A DNA stretch of 64,000 bases from Deltaproteobacteria bacterium (GTDB lineage: Bacteria; Myxococcota_C; UBA6777). Positions 26,516-35,582 of the stretch are shown here, piece by piece. Every line of letters starts with the position of its first letter. Positions within the stretch are counted from its first letter, which is position 1. The stretch spans positions 62,001 to 126,000 of the forward strand of contig PCBK01000165.1 of assembly GCA_002731275.1 (NCBI GenBank), written 5' to 3'. The position numbers were made by a program, and so were the translations under genes. The notes beneath the pieces are model-generated. The model was not told the origin of the DNA. It ran no database searches and worked only from the letters and a program-made list of their open reading frames with translations.

Positions 26516-28732
26516 TTATTTGTAGGTACAAACTTTTTGGTTGGATTCAGCTTGTTTGCAAGTAAATGAACGTAGGCATTGTAAAGAAGATGCGCAAGTT
26601 TGCAAGCAGCGTTGGCCGAAAAGCTCGCCTTTGCTGTTGTAAGTCTTGGTACATTCGCTTCCTTGGGGACATTGGTTGCTCCCTGTGCATGATGAGGCGC
26701 AATAGCCTCCAGGCGTACATACACCATTCACACATGACTCGCCTGTTTTGCAGTGAGCATCACTTTCGCAGACGGAGCAAATGTTCCCAACACAGTAAGG
26801 CTCTGACAGCGAACAATTGCGACTCGTTGTGCAAGACGTTGTTCCTGTTTGTGTGACGGGTGGTGTGTAGCAAAATCCCGATGCACAGTCCAGATCACGG
26901 GTGCATCTTGCGCCGACAGGTGCCGCACCTGTGGCGAGGCAGATCCCTGTTGCGCAGTATGAGCCTTCATTGTAGATGTGGCAATTAACAGCGAAGCCAC
27001 TGCTGCTTGGGCAAGATGTTGAAGGGCTGCAGGGGATGATCCCGCCGTTCGCATCGTTAACCTGAATGTGTAGGCAAGTGTACTCGCTTCGACCACAATC
27101 CGCGCTTGATGAACAACTCTTGACACAGTACGAATTTGTCGGAGAAATGCTGATACAAATGGTCCCTTGTGGGCAGGTAAATCCTTGCGCTTTGCAGTCG
27201 ATGCTGCAATAGCCGCGCTTAAACAGAGGTGCGATGTTCGCGTTGAGGCATGTTCCTGATTGGCAATGGGTGTTGGCCGTGCAGGCTTCACCTATTTTGC
27301 GTCCTGTTGTGGTCCCATTTATCTGACACCTTTGTGCGAGGCATACGTAGCCATCGGCACAGTCGCTGGTCGCAAAACAGTCTTTTTCGCAGAGTTGTTG
27401 ACCATCAATGCGGTTACACGAGTACCCTACGGGACAAGATGTTGTGCAGGGTTGGCTGCAATATTGTCCTGACGCGAAGTCCTTGCACACGCCGCCTTCA
27501 CAGTCACTGTTATTGAGGCACATTGTGCCGAGCTTGTAGTTGCCTCTTGGAAGACACACTTGATCGTTTTGTGTCCCGCAGTAGTAATCTGTACGGCAGT
27601 CTGTGTCTTGTTGGCAACTCTTGAGACAGTATGCCTGTGTCGCTTGAAAAAACGTACAAGCAGATGAGGTTGGACAGGTTTTTGCACATGTCTTGATCTG
27701 TGTGAGTGGGTTGAGAAGGCAGACCTGATCGCTCTGGCAATCTGTGTCAGAGGTGCAGGCTTTGATCGATGGGCTGCAACTTTGGGCGCAGTAGCCGCCA
27801 CTCCAATCACTGATACAACGTCCATTGGTTCCGCAATCACTGTCTACTCTGCAGGGAGTTCCTGGTGCAGGAGAGCCCGACACGACGCAGCGGTTTTGAT
27901 CACATGTGTAACCTTCTGTGCAGTCAGAGTCAGATGTACATTGGGGGTAACATCCCTGAAATTCTCCGTGTGGAAAGAGTGAATATGTGCCGCAATAAAA
28001 GTGGTTTGGGCAATCACTGTCCTGTTGGCAAAATGCACCACATACGTTGTACTCTTTGAGGCAACGTAGACTGGAACAGTCTTCATCTTGTGTGCACGGC
28101 TCTCCCCCTTGTTTGATGGGAGCACCTGTTGTGATGGGGTACAGACATGCGAGATGTATTTGATTGTTTCGATTCGCGAAAGGTCGACATACTGAGCCTT
28201 TACCGATCGTTGCGCAATCTGCGTCTCTTTTGCAGGAGGGAGGGGCTGAGGCGCAACGCGCCTCCAACCCTCCCTCACGCACCAGACAGTACGTGTCTGT
28301 CGGGCAATCATCCTCTTGTGTGCAAAGTTTCCCTTCGGGTTCGGTTGGGGGTTCCTGTTGTTCTTCGGTGTTGGCTTCTATTTGTGTTTCTTGGATGTTC
28401 TCGGGGATTTCGGGAGATGGTTCGGGCTGAATGTCTGTGATGACTGTCTCTGAAGCGTCCTGAAGAGGTTCATCGACAAACTCAGTGGGGGGTTCTTTGA
28501 CACCTCGTGTGCAGACTTGTTGTACGCAAAAAAAGGATTTTTGTGTAAGACAGTGGGAATCATCCTCACAGATGGAGCCTTGTTGACCGTCTCCACAGTG
28601 GTTGGCGAGGCATTTGAGTCCCTCCTGACAATTTGCGTTGTCAGTGCACGGGCTACCTTGGTTTCCGAGCGTTGAGCAAGCTGAAAGAGTGAGGACAAGG
28701 ACGCACATGTAAAACCACGAGAATGTTTTCAT
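26516..28732 (-). CDS. Cysteine-rich repeat lipoprotein
   Basis: About 738 residues from the ATG at 28732 (GAGGAG just upstream). A lipoprotein signal peptide is visible (VLTLSAC), followed by a Glu/Pro/Thr-rich spacer and then many tandem disulphide-type units of the pattern CxxDxDC...C (for example CTQDEDCSSLRC). Such dickkopf/EGF-like repeats are common in secreted and outer-surface proteins of Myxococcota and Bradymonadales. No enzyme motif is seen. It probably sits on the outer membrane; adhesion or recognition is a guess. It lies 31 bases upstream of ccmE, close enough for co-transcription. Confidence 0.8.
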   Translation of the reverse strand: MKTFSWFYMCVLVLTLSACSTLGNQGSPCTDNANCQEGLKCLANHCGDGQQGSICEDDSHCLTQKSFFCVQQVCTRGVKEPPTEFVDEPLQDASETVITDIQPEPSPEIPENIQETQIEANTEEQQEPPTEPEGKLCTQEDDCPTDTYCLVREGGLEARCASAPPSCKRDADCATIGKGSVCRPFANRNNQIHLACLYPITTGAPIKQGGEPCTQDEDCSSLRCLKEYNVCGAFCQQDSDCPNHFYCGTYSLFPHGEFQGCYPQCTSDSDCTEGYTCDQNRCVVSGSPAPGTPCRVDSDCGTNGRCISDWSGGYCAQSCSPSIKACTSDTDCQSDQVCLLNPLTQIKTCAKTCPTSSACTFFQATQAYCLKSCQQDTDCRTDYYCGTQNDQVCLPRGNYKLGTMCLNNSDCEGGVCKDFASGQYCSQPCTTSCPVGYSCNRIDGQQLCEKDCFATSDCADGYVCLAQRCQINGTTTGRKIGEACTANTHCQSGTCLNANIAPLFKRGYCSIDCKAQGFTCPQGTICISISPTNSYCVKSCSSSADCGRSEYTCLHIQVNDANGGIIPCSPSTSCPSSSGFAVNCHIYNEGSYCATGICLATGAAPVGARCTRDLDCASGFCYTPPVTQTGTTSCTTSRNCSLSEPYCVGNICSVCESDAHCKTGESCVNGVCTPGGYCASSCTGSNQCPQGSECTKTYNSKGELFGQRCLQTCASSLQCLRSFTCKQAESNQKVCTYK

Positions 28733-28794
28733 CCCATCTCCTCGAAGTGGGGGTCTGGAGAGAGGTCTTCTTGTGGTGAGTGCTGCGTGGGGGA

Positions 28795-30729
28795 TTATTT
28801 GACAGGTGTTGCCTTGATCGCAGCACGACCTCCCTTTTCGTACACGTGAAATTTTACATCCTGGCAACCAAATTGGGAGATGATGGTTTCACGTTGTTTT
28901 TTGAGTTTCTCCACAAAACTTTCAAATTTCAAGTTACTCGTGGACTCACCACACTCTTTACGCTTCTTTTTGTACTCGTCGAAGACAATTTTGAACTGCT
29001 CCTGAACGGAATCAGTCAGGTGTTGCTTGGCTTCTTCTTCTGTCATGGACGAGTAGATAAGCGTTTTCTTGGATTCGTCATCACCGAGTTTGGCGAAGGC
29101 GTCTTCGAGCTCATCTCCAACGGGAGGTTTGTTCTTTTGGGGATGGCTTTCACCCTCAGGAAGGAGACTGCTTGGGTCTACGACACCATCGATACTCGCG
29201 ACTGTGAATTTTCCCGTTTCTGCCTCAGAGGAGATGTGGTGATTGGGAGGAGGTGCTGGAGGAATATTGGACAGTGGCGAGAGGCCGAGCCCTGACACTG
29301 GTGGTTGGGGGGGAGAATCTGGAACAGGTGTAAGAGGAGGCATTGTTGGTAACGGTGTTGAGGGTGCCTTTTGGAGAGGCGATGGTGATGGCATCGGTGT
29401 TTTGGCGGGTGCTCCAACGTCTGGTAGAGGGGAGAGCGACGGAGCAGGCGCTGGTGTTGGAGCAGGCGCTGCGATAGGGCTGGGGATAGGAGCGTTTGTG
29501 GAAGGCTCTTGTATCACAGGAGCTTTCTTTTCAGGTGCGCGCTCTTTGCTTTTGGGGGGGGCTGGTTTTTCCTCAATGGAAAAGGAGGCTTGTTGGTTTT
29601 GTTGCGCGACAAATTTCTTTTGGACTTCTTCCAGCGAGCGTCCGACCTTGCGATAGGGGCCAGGGTACTCCTTGGAGGTGATCTGTTTTTCTGGTGCTGC
29701 TGCGTATTGGGCGGCGAGTTTGTTGAGTTTTCCAATTTGTCCAGCGTATCCAAGCGAAAACCACAAGGCGAGGAGCAGCGCAAAGGCGCCGGCTCCCAAA
29801 GCACCCCACATCACACTTTTTTGGCGGAGGGGAGCTTGGATGGTTTTGGTGTTCGCTGCGGAGAACAAGATAAACCCAACCCTTCCGCTGTTGAGTGCGC
29901 CTGGAAAGACGTCGATGGTATGGTGGTGGGCTGTTCCCACAAAGGAGTGGGGGGTTTCTGAAAGGTAGAAGCCTTTTTGAAAGGTGCGGATAATGTTCGG
30001 ATAATTTTGGGAAAACCACTTTTTAAACGGAACAAGTCGGGAGTTGGAGATACCATAGGCAAGTGGATCTTGTTCCGAAAACAAGATCACGGCGTCTCCT
30101 TTGTCATCGTCTGGGTTAAAACCGATCTCGTAAAAAAGATTTCTGTTGACTTGGTAGGTCATCAACATTGAGCCAATGCGGTTTCTTTTTCCGTTAAAAA
30201 TGGGAACCCCAATCGCGATAATTGGCTTATTTCCGTCAAACCAAACTCCTGCACCGGGTACATTTTTGGGGGTGTTGAGCATGGGGATTTGACTGAGAGG
30301 GTGCGTTGAACTTCTCGTCGTGTCAGGCTTATCTGAGCGATAAACCAGGCTGCCACTTGCTGTGAAAATGTACAACCGTTTAGGGCTTTTGATGTTGCGC
30401 AAGAAAGTGATCTGTTGAATCCCTTGGTTCAGCTTTTTGAGGGATACACGCTTCTTTCTTCGACGTCGGCGTCTTTTGCGTCGTGTCTTGGTGGGGAGCG
30501 ATGACAGCAACACAGCGATGCTTTTGTGTCTTGCCATACGCGAAAGGTCCGTTTTCGTTTTCTCGTAAAATTGGTGGACGTTTTTTTGGAAGATTCGATG
30601 TTTTTTCACCGCGACAAGGCGGTATTCACGCTTGTCTATTTGCTCTCCCAACTTTGTTTGAAGCTGGGGGACAAAGGCGGCGAGTGCGAGAGCTATCAGT
30701 AAACAAAACCAGACTTTGAGATGCGCCAT
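28795..30729 (-). CDS. Membrane protein with Cache-like sensor and MXAN_5187-type C-terminal domain
   Basis: 644 residues from the ATG at 30729 (GAGG upstream). One transmembrane helix near the N-terminus, a periplasmic sensor-like region of about 300 residues (Cache-like: RLYIFTASGSLVYRS, later GVPIFNG), a second helix (about 330-350), then a long Pro/Ala/Ser-rich linker and a C-terminal domain ending KFHVYEKGGRAAIKATPVK. That last segment resembles the conserved C-terminal domain of myxobacterial MXAN_5187-type proteins. A basic Arg/Lys stretch interrupts the sensor. There is no kinase or methyl-accepting motif, so downstream signalling is unknown. The assignment of the C-terminal family rests on memory of the motif. 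Confidence 0.7.
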   Translation of the reverse strand: MAHLKVWFCLLIALALAAFVPQLQTKLGEQIDKREYRLVAVKKHRIFQKNVHQFYEKTKTDLSRMARHKSIAVLLSSLPTKTRRKRRRRRRKKRVSLKKLNQGIQQITFLRNIKSPKRLYIFTASGSLVYRSDKPDTTRSSTHPLSQIPMLNTPKNVPGAGVWFDGNKPIIAIGVPIFNGKRNRIGSMLMTYQVNRNLFYEIGFNPDDDKGDAVILFSEQDPLAYGISNSRLVPFKKWFSQNYPNIIRTFQKGFYLSETPHSFVGTAHHHTIDVFPGALNSGRVGFILFSAANTKTIQAPLRQKSVMWGALGAGAFALLLALWFSLGYAGQIGKLNKLAAQYAAAPEKQITSKEYPGPYRKVGRSLEEVQKKFVAQQNQQASFSIEEKPAPPKSKERAPEKKAPVIQEPSTNAPIPSPIAAPAPTPAPAPSLSPLPDVGAPAKTPMPSPSPLQKAPSTPLPTMPPLTPVPDSPPQPPVSGLGLSPLSNIPPAPPPNHHISSEAETGKFTVASIDGVVDPSSLLPEGESHPQKNKPPVGDELEDAFAKLGDDESKKTLIYSSMTEEEAKQHLTDSVQEQFKIVFDEYKKKRKECGESTSNLKFESFVEKLKKQRETIISQFGCQDVKFHVYEKGGRAAIKATPVK

Positions 30730-30813
30730 GAACAAACCTCGAACATCACAGCGAAGGGTGGAAGGAATCATTGGTTAGCGATTGATTCCTCTGGCTCGAT
30801 TGGGTACAGGGTG

Positions 30814-30825
30814 CAACACGTGTTG
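30814..30825. promoter_or_regulatory. 12-base palindrome upstream of the Cache-like gene
   Basis: CAACAC/GTGTTG is a perfect palindrome about 85 bases upstream of the gene starting at 30729. Placement fits a regulator binding site, but it is short and no second copy was noticed. Confidence 0.25.
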
Positions 30826-30977
30826 ACAAGATGAATGGATAAACAGGAAACTTCAACACGACTTGCTTTGGGGTTAAGTATCACACACTCCCCTACAAAT
30901 AGCAACACAAGCATGAGTGGGTTGGGACAAGGCTCGGAGTCAGCACGGGGATGAGAGAGCGGGAAAGTTGAATATTC

Positions 30978-32138
30978 TCATGGCCAATAGCGAAATATGA
31001 GGTAGATCACCGTCGCCAGCAGGAGCAATATGGGGATAAACCACATCGGCGTGTGCGAAGCTCCTTGTGTTCGTCCTTGTTGTAGCGCTTCTTGCTCCCA
31101 ACTTTCTGGGATTTTTTCAGGCAGTGGGCGGAGCGTTTTACTCGTGCCAGGACGATTTTTGATCAATGCTTCCAGTGTCTTTTTGAGTCCGTCCTGTACT
31201 TCTTCATAGGCGATGGGTTCCTCCGGTGGAAGCGCCGCTTCGTCTACCTGTGGGTAGAACTGTGCGATGGTGGTGATGGGCAACGGTTCGGCTGTGGATG
31301 TCAGATCATTTTGGACTGCTTTTTGTAACTGCTGGATGAGCAACTGTAAGTGGGTGTGTCTTTCTTCTACATTTGTCGAAATCGTCTTCTCGAAAATCGA
31401 CTGTGTTGCGCGGCTGAACCGAGGGATCGGTAGCACAATCGAGCCAGCCTCAGCAGTTCGAAAATGTTCAAGGGAGGGTTGTGTATTTTCACCTGTCAAC
31501 ATCTGCCAGAGCAGTATCCCCAATGAATAGATATCAGAGCGTGGGTGTGAGGCTCGTTCTTCTCGAAACTCCGGAGGCAAGTACGGATTGAGCGATGGTG
31601 GAGGGGGCTCTTTTTTAGGGAGTAGGGCGGCCAGTCCATACAGACCGACTTTCAAACGCAATGGTTTTTGTCCCCAATCGATAAAGATGGCTTCGTCTTG
31701 GAGTAGCTGGTGGATCATACCTTGAGCGTGTAAATATTGCACGCCTTCTGCGAGCTGCAAGAGTGCGGCGAGTGCGTCTCTCTCTACAAGTTTTCCCTTT
31801 GGGAGCTGTTCCAGTAATTCTTTGAGCGTTTTGGGAACGTCACGTGAAGGGAGCCTTGGTGCTTCACTGATCAGGTAGGTCGTCTCCTCGATGTTGAGGA
31901 TGTCTTTGTAGGTAAGCAGCGAGGGATGAGAAAAGATCAACAGTTGCTCAAGATCAGCCCGAAAGGATTTCCACTGTCGTTCATCGAGCCAGGGAAATTC
32001 ATCGCGGTGGAGCTTGTGAATGATAAATGTTGCTGAGGTCTCGACATGTTTGGCCCAATACAATGTCCCAGGCCACTCAAGCTTCAAAAAGCCCTCTTCA
32101 AGGGTGTACAGACCGACCTGCTGGATCTCTTGCGTCAA
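30978..32138 (-). CDS. Membrane-anchored pseudokinase
   Basis: A kinase-fold protein with a C-terminal transmembrane anchor (FIPILLLLATVIYLIF). The kinase scaffold is recognisable from EGVQYLHAQGMIHQ, LPPEFREER and SDIYSLGILLWQMLTGE. Key residues are missing: no glycine loop, HRDLKPxN reads IHQLLQDEA, and DFG reads LYG. It therefore cannot be a normal kinase; by family knowledge it is a pseudokinase scaffold or ligand sensor. I place the start at a TTG (32138) with AGGAG seven bases upstream; the frame extends to 32315 with an ATG at 32195, but those sites are weak. It is divergent from the split 5'-nucleotidase genes. Confidence 0.8.
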   Translation of the reverse strand: MTQEIQQVGLYTLEEGFLKLEWPGTLYWAKHVETSATFIIHKLHRDEFPWLDERQWKSFRADLEQLLIFSHPSLLTYKDILNIEETTYLISEAPRLPSRDVPKTLKELLEQLPKGKLVERDALAALLQLAEGVQYLHAQGMIHQLLQDEAIFIDWGQKPLRLKVGLYGLAALLPKKEPPPPSLNPYLPPEFREERASHPRSDIYSLGILLWQMLTGENTQPSLEHFRTAEAGSIVLPIPRFSRATQSIFEKTISTNVEERHTHLQLLIQQLQKAVQNDLTSTAEPLPITTIAQFYPQVDEAALPPEEPIAYEEVQDGLKKTLEALIKNRPGTSKTLRPLPEKIPESWEQEALQQGRTQGASHTPMWFIPILLLLATVIYLIFRYWP

Positions 32139-32275
32139 CGGTTTTCTCCTCTTTTGTGGTGGAACGTGTGAAAGCGTCTTTAAATAAATTGTCATTCTTT
32201 GCGTCCAATTGTACACTTTTTCTTTCTTTTCTGAGAATATGATTCTCTTTTCCCTTGTGAACAGGAGCGTTTTTG

Positions 32276-33127
32276 ATGTGGTGTAGTGTTCCAGTGGATG
32301 GGTTCTGTCGAACACTTTTCGCGTTGCGATATCTTGTATTGGTTTGTGTTGTCACTTTGGGCTGTCCTGGAGGGGTTGGGGCAAAGAAAAAGGGCACAAC
32401 TCAAAAGGCCGTAAACCACAAACATTTTTCCTCAAAATTCCGGATGGTGCGGATCGACAAAACGATCAAGGAAGACCCTGCGATTGAAGCTTTGATCCGT
32501 CCCTATCGCCAACGTCTTCAAAAGAAGATGGCAGAGGTCTTGACCCATGTGAGGTGGGGGTATACGCGTAGACGTCCCGAGAGCACACTTGGGAACCTCG
32601 TCGCGGATTTATGTCTTGCGAGACTGCGCTACGCTGGTATTCCTGCGGATATCTTCATCTCCAACCTCGGTGGGATTCGCAATGATCTGGCACGAGGCAA
32701 GATCACACTTGGAGATGTGTTTGAGATTTTACCCTTCGAAAACAAGATCGTCGTACTGAAGGTCAAAGGAGCTTTGTTGTTGAAGATGCTGCAACCTATC
32801 ATCAACAAGGGGGGAGAACCTGTTGCGGGGATCAAACTCCAGATAGATCGAAAGAAGAAGCGTATCCTACACGTGATGATCAACGGTCGCCCTCTCAAAG
32901 CTCAACGCACCTACTACATCGGGACATCCGACTACCTCTCTCGTACAGGGTGGCTCTCTTTGCATCACAAAAAGAAGCCTTGGAGATCCACGAATATCAT
33001 GCTTCGAGATGCGGTTGTTTGGGGATTACGCTATAATTTTACTTCACTTTGGACCCCGATAGAAGGGCGTATTCGCTTTCTGCATGCGAAGAAGACATCC
33101 ACCTCCAAACGAAAAGGGGCGAAATGA
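32276..33127 (+). CDS. 5'-nucleotidase C-terminal domain protein, exported
   Basis: 283 residues; AGGAG lies eight bases before the ATG at 32276. An N-terminal signal sequence (LVLVCVVTLG) precedes the 5'-nucleotidase C-terminal (substrate-binding) domain: STLGNLVADL, ISNLGGIRNDLARGKITLGDVFEILPFEN and a TSDYLSRTGW segment. In UshA-type enzymes this domain holds the nucleotide while the N-terminal metallophosphatase domain does the chemistry. Here that second domain is a separate gene that starts inside this gene's stop codon (ATGA overlap), so the two proteins probably form one split enzyme. The order of the two domains is reversed relative to UshA. Confidence 0.88.
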   Translation: MWCSVPVDGFCRTLFALRYLVLVCVVTLGCPGGVGAKKKGTTQKAVNHKHFSSKFRMVRIDKTIKEDPAIEALIRPYRQRLQKKMAEVLTHVRWGYTRRRPESTLGNLVADLCLARLRYAGIPADIFISNLGGIRNDLARGKITLGDVFEILPFENKIVVLKVKGALLLKMLQPIINKGGEPVAGIKLQIDRKKKRILHVMINGRPLKAQRTYYIGTSDYLSRTGWLSLHHKKKPWRSTNIMLRDAVVWGLRYNFTSLWTPIEGRIRFLHAKKTSTSKRKGAK

Positions 33128-34026
33128 TGAAACGTAGAGATTTTTTAGCCTCCACGGCTGCTTGTGCTGCGGGGATGGGGGTAGGGCACCTCGCCGAAGC
33201 GGCGTCCTCTAAACACATCACTATTCTTCACACAAACGACACACATAGTCGCATTGATCCTTTCTCCAGAGGTCGCTACAAAGGTCTTGGTGGGGTCGCG
33301 AGGCGCGCTTCGTTGATCAACAAGGTCCGCACTCAACAACCTCATACGCTGTTGGTCGATGCCGGGGATATTTTCCAGGGAACACCGTACTTCAATGCTT
33401 TTCGCGGGACACTTGAGCTGCGTTTGATGAGCCAGATGAAGTACGATGTCGCGACGATTGGAAACCATGATTTTGATTTGGGGGCAGATTGGTTTGTCGA
33501 GGCTGCAGGGAAGTTTGCGAATTTCCCATTTGTGTCAAGCAACCTGTTTTTTGCCCAAAAGGGCGCAGACAAGATTATCCATCCCTACTTGACCAAGACA
33601 GTCGCTGGTAAAAAAATAGGCTTCTTTGGCTTGGGGATTGCCTTTAAAGGGCTTGTTGAAGCTCGATTACATCGTGGTGTCAAACATGTTGAGCCGATCT
33701 CTGTTGCGCGACGAATGGTCAACATCCTGCGTAAGCAAGAAAAGTGCGACGTCGTCGTTTTGTTGAGTCATATTGGCTACAGAGGGTTTCACGGTCAGCC
33801 TGGAGATGTTGACTTGGCCAAAAAAGTTCCGGGGATTGACCTGATCATTGGTGGACACACACATACCTTTTTACACAAACCAACGTTGATCACTTCGTCG
33901 ACAGGTCATGTGACGTGGATTTTTCAGGTGGGGCATTCTGGTATTTATCTCGGTCAGATCGATTTACACTTTCCGGCTAGTGGGGGCTTGCAAGTGAAGC
34001 AACAAGTCCATACTGTCGGACATTGA
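33124..34026 (+). CDS. 5'-nucleotidase-type metallophosphatase, Tat-exported
   Basis: About 300 residues. The start is taken at the ATG overlapping the upstream stop (33124), which gives MMKRRDFLAS, a twin-arginine signal. Metallophosphatase motifs are all present: HTNDTHSR, DAGDIFQG, IGNHDFD, SHIGYRG and GGHTHTFL, the two-metal centre ligands of the UshA/CpdB family. The C-terminal substrate domain is absent and is supplied by the gene just upstream. The likely role is periplasmic hydrolysis of nucleotides for phosphate or nucleoside scavenging. An in-frame upstream ATG at 33049 lies inside the neighbour's coding region and is unlikely. Confidence 0.92.
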   Translation: MMKRRDFLASTAACAAGMGVGHLAEAASSKHITILHTNDTHSRIDPFSRGRYKGLGGVARRASLINKVRTQQPHTLLVDAGDIFQGTPYFNAFRGTLELRLMSQMKYDVATIGNHDFDLGADWFVEAAGKFANFPFVSSNLFFAQKGADKIIHPYLTKTVAGKKIGFFGLGIAFKGLVEARLHRGVKHVEPISVARRMVNILRKQEKCDVVVLLSHIGYRGFHGQPGDVDLAKKVPGIDLIIGGHTHTFLHKPTLITSSTGHVTWIFQVGHSGIYLGQIDLHFPASGGLQVKQQVHTVGH

Positions 34027-34233
34027 CGTAAGACGAAGAGCCGTGTCGTTGTACGGCACACAAAATGGGCTTGCGTTATACAAACGCTCGTGCTATCCTC
34101 CGTCCCGTATTTGCGAAGACATTTTACGCATTTTTTTACGCTTGGATGGCACACTCTCTCCGTAGATTTCTTCATGCACATGGTAGATGAGCCGGCCTTG
34201 CGAAAGCCAATAGGTTGGTCTGTGAGGTAGCTG

Positions 34234-35460
34234 ATGGCAAAAAAAATTCTCGTATGCGATGACAGCCAAACAATTCGACAAGCCGTCGATATTGCCTTGG
34301 CCACTGAACAAGTTGATGTTGTAATGGTTGGAGACGCCGGTCAGGTCGTCTCAACTGCGTTGGAAGTCTCTCCTGATTTGATCCTCCTTGACAATCGCAT
34401 GAACCGCAATGGCGAAGATGATGGTTATGATCTTTGTCGTGCGCTTAAAGCCGAAGGTGCTTTGGCTTCGGTCCCTGTTCTTTTCCTTGCGGGTCGTTCA
34501 TATGACCAAACACAAGGACAGGCCGCTGGTTCGACGGATGTGATCCCAAAACCCTTTGAGACACAAACGTTGATAGATAAAGTGATGGAAACGCTTGAGC
34601 AAGCAACGCTTGCGCCAGTAGAAGCACCTGCTGCGCCTGAGCCTCCTTCTTTTGCGTTGTCCACTGCACCGAGCGCGCCTCCTCGTGAGACCGCTGCGAT
34701 GCCCACGTTCAACCCTGTCGCGCTTAATGACATGTTGCCTCCAGGGGAGCCCGAAGAAGAAGAAGATGATGCTCTTCCTCCACCACCCGCTCCTTTTGCG
34801 TCCGCACCTGTCACGCCGCCGCCGCTGCCAACTGCACCTATTGAAGAAGAACCGGAGCTCCCAGAGCCTCCAGCCTTTGCTGCGCCCGAAGATGACAGGC
34901 CACGTATTCAGCCTCCCGTCATCCCTGCACCTTCTGCGAGTGCACCCAAAGAGTTTCCTGTAAAAGATTTGTTTAAATCAAGCGAACCTTCTACACCTCC
35001 ACCTCCCTCGCCGTTTGCGGACAGAGATAACGCAGCTTTTTCTCCTGAACCACCCGCAGCTCCACCTGCGCCTGTCGCACCACCTGCGCCTGTCGCGCCG
35101 CCTTCGCCAGTTGCAACACCTGCACCCGTTGCGCCACCTGCGCCTGCTGCTGCAGCACCTGTTGCGCCACCTGCGCCTGTTGCGCCCCCCGCGCCTGCTG
35201 CGCCACCTGCACCCGTTGCTGCTGAAGCGCCTGCTGCACCTTCGTTTGCGATGAGCGCAGGAAGCAATTATCTTGCAAAAGCGCTTGATGGTTCCCGAAA
35301 ACCCCTTCGCCGCGCAGCTGCACCTTCTTCTGCTGCAGAAGGCGCGCAGATGGACTTTGTTCGTTCGATGTCCCGTGAAGTGATTGAACGAATTGCCTGG
35401 GAAGTCGTCCCTGAACTCGCTGAAATCATCATCCAAGAGACCTTGAAAAAACAAGGTTAA
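34234..35460 (+). CDS. Receiver-domain protein with Pro/Ala-rich linker
   Basis: 408 residues; GAGG seven bases before the ATG. A CheY-like receiver occupies about 1-125: DD near residue 9, phosphoacceptor Asp in LILLDNRM, Lys in PKPF. The usual Thr/Ser switch residue appears as Ala (LFLAGRS), which may dampen signalling. A long disordered Pro/Ala/Glu linker follows (35030-35240 is an almost pure APVAPPAP repeat), then a short C-terminal helix (SREVIERIAWEVVPELAEIIIQ). That helix is familiar from response regulators of Myxococcota. No output enzyme is seen, so it likely acts by protein-protein contact; its kinase partner is unknown. Confidence 0.85.
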   Translation: MAKKILVCDDSQTIRQAVDIALATEQVDVVMVGDAGQVVSTALEVSPDLILLDNRMNRNGEDDGYDLCRALKAEGALASVPVLFLAGRSYDQTQGQAAGSTDVIPKPFETQTLIDKVMETLEQATLAPVEAPAAPEPPSFALSTAPSAPPRETAAMPTFNPVALNDMLPPGEPEEEEDDALPPPPAPFASAPVTPPPLPTAPIEEEPELPEPPAFAAPEDDRPRIQPPVIPAPSASAPKEFPVKDLFKSSEPSTPPPPSPFADRDNAAFSPEPPAAPPAPVAPPAPVAPPSPVATPAPVAPPAPAAAAPVAPPAPVAPPAPAAPPAPVAAEAPAAPSFAMSAGSNYLAKALDGSRKPLRRAAAPSSAAEGAQMDFVRSMSREVIERIAWEVVPELAEIIIQETLKKQG

Positions 35461-35505
35461 TCCCTACCCCTTGCTTCCTGCTCCTTTCCAAGGTATAAAC
35501 CCCTG

Positions 35506-35521
35506 CGCTCGTTTTTGAGCG
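35506..35521 (+). terminator. Short hairpin after the receiver gene
   Basis: CGCTC-GTTTTT-GAGCG, a perfect five-base stem 45 bases past the receiver stop. No T-run follows, so a terminator role is weak. Confidence 0.25.
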
Positions 35522-35582
35522 AACCCCTTTGTCTACACCCCTCCTTTTCATTCCTTTTCCAACTCAATACAGAGAGGCCGTT

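Noticed and set aside
34040-34057. Hairpin GCCGT/ACGGC after the metallophosphatase gene as a terminator
   Set aside because: Five-base stem without a T-run; not distinguishable from chance.
35030-35240. Possible CRISPR-like or tandem DNA repeat
   Set aside because: The periodicity comes from Pro/Ala codons inside an open receiver-protein frame; no spacers.
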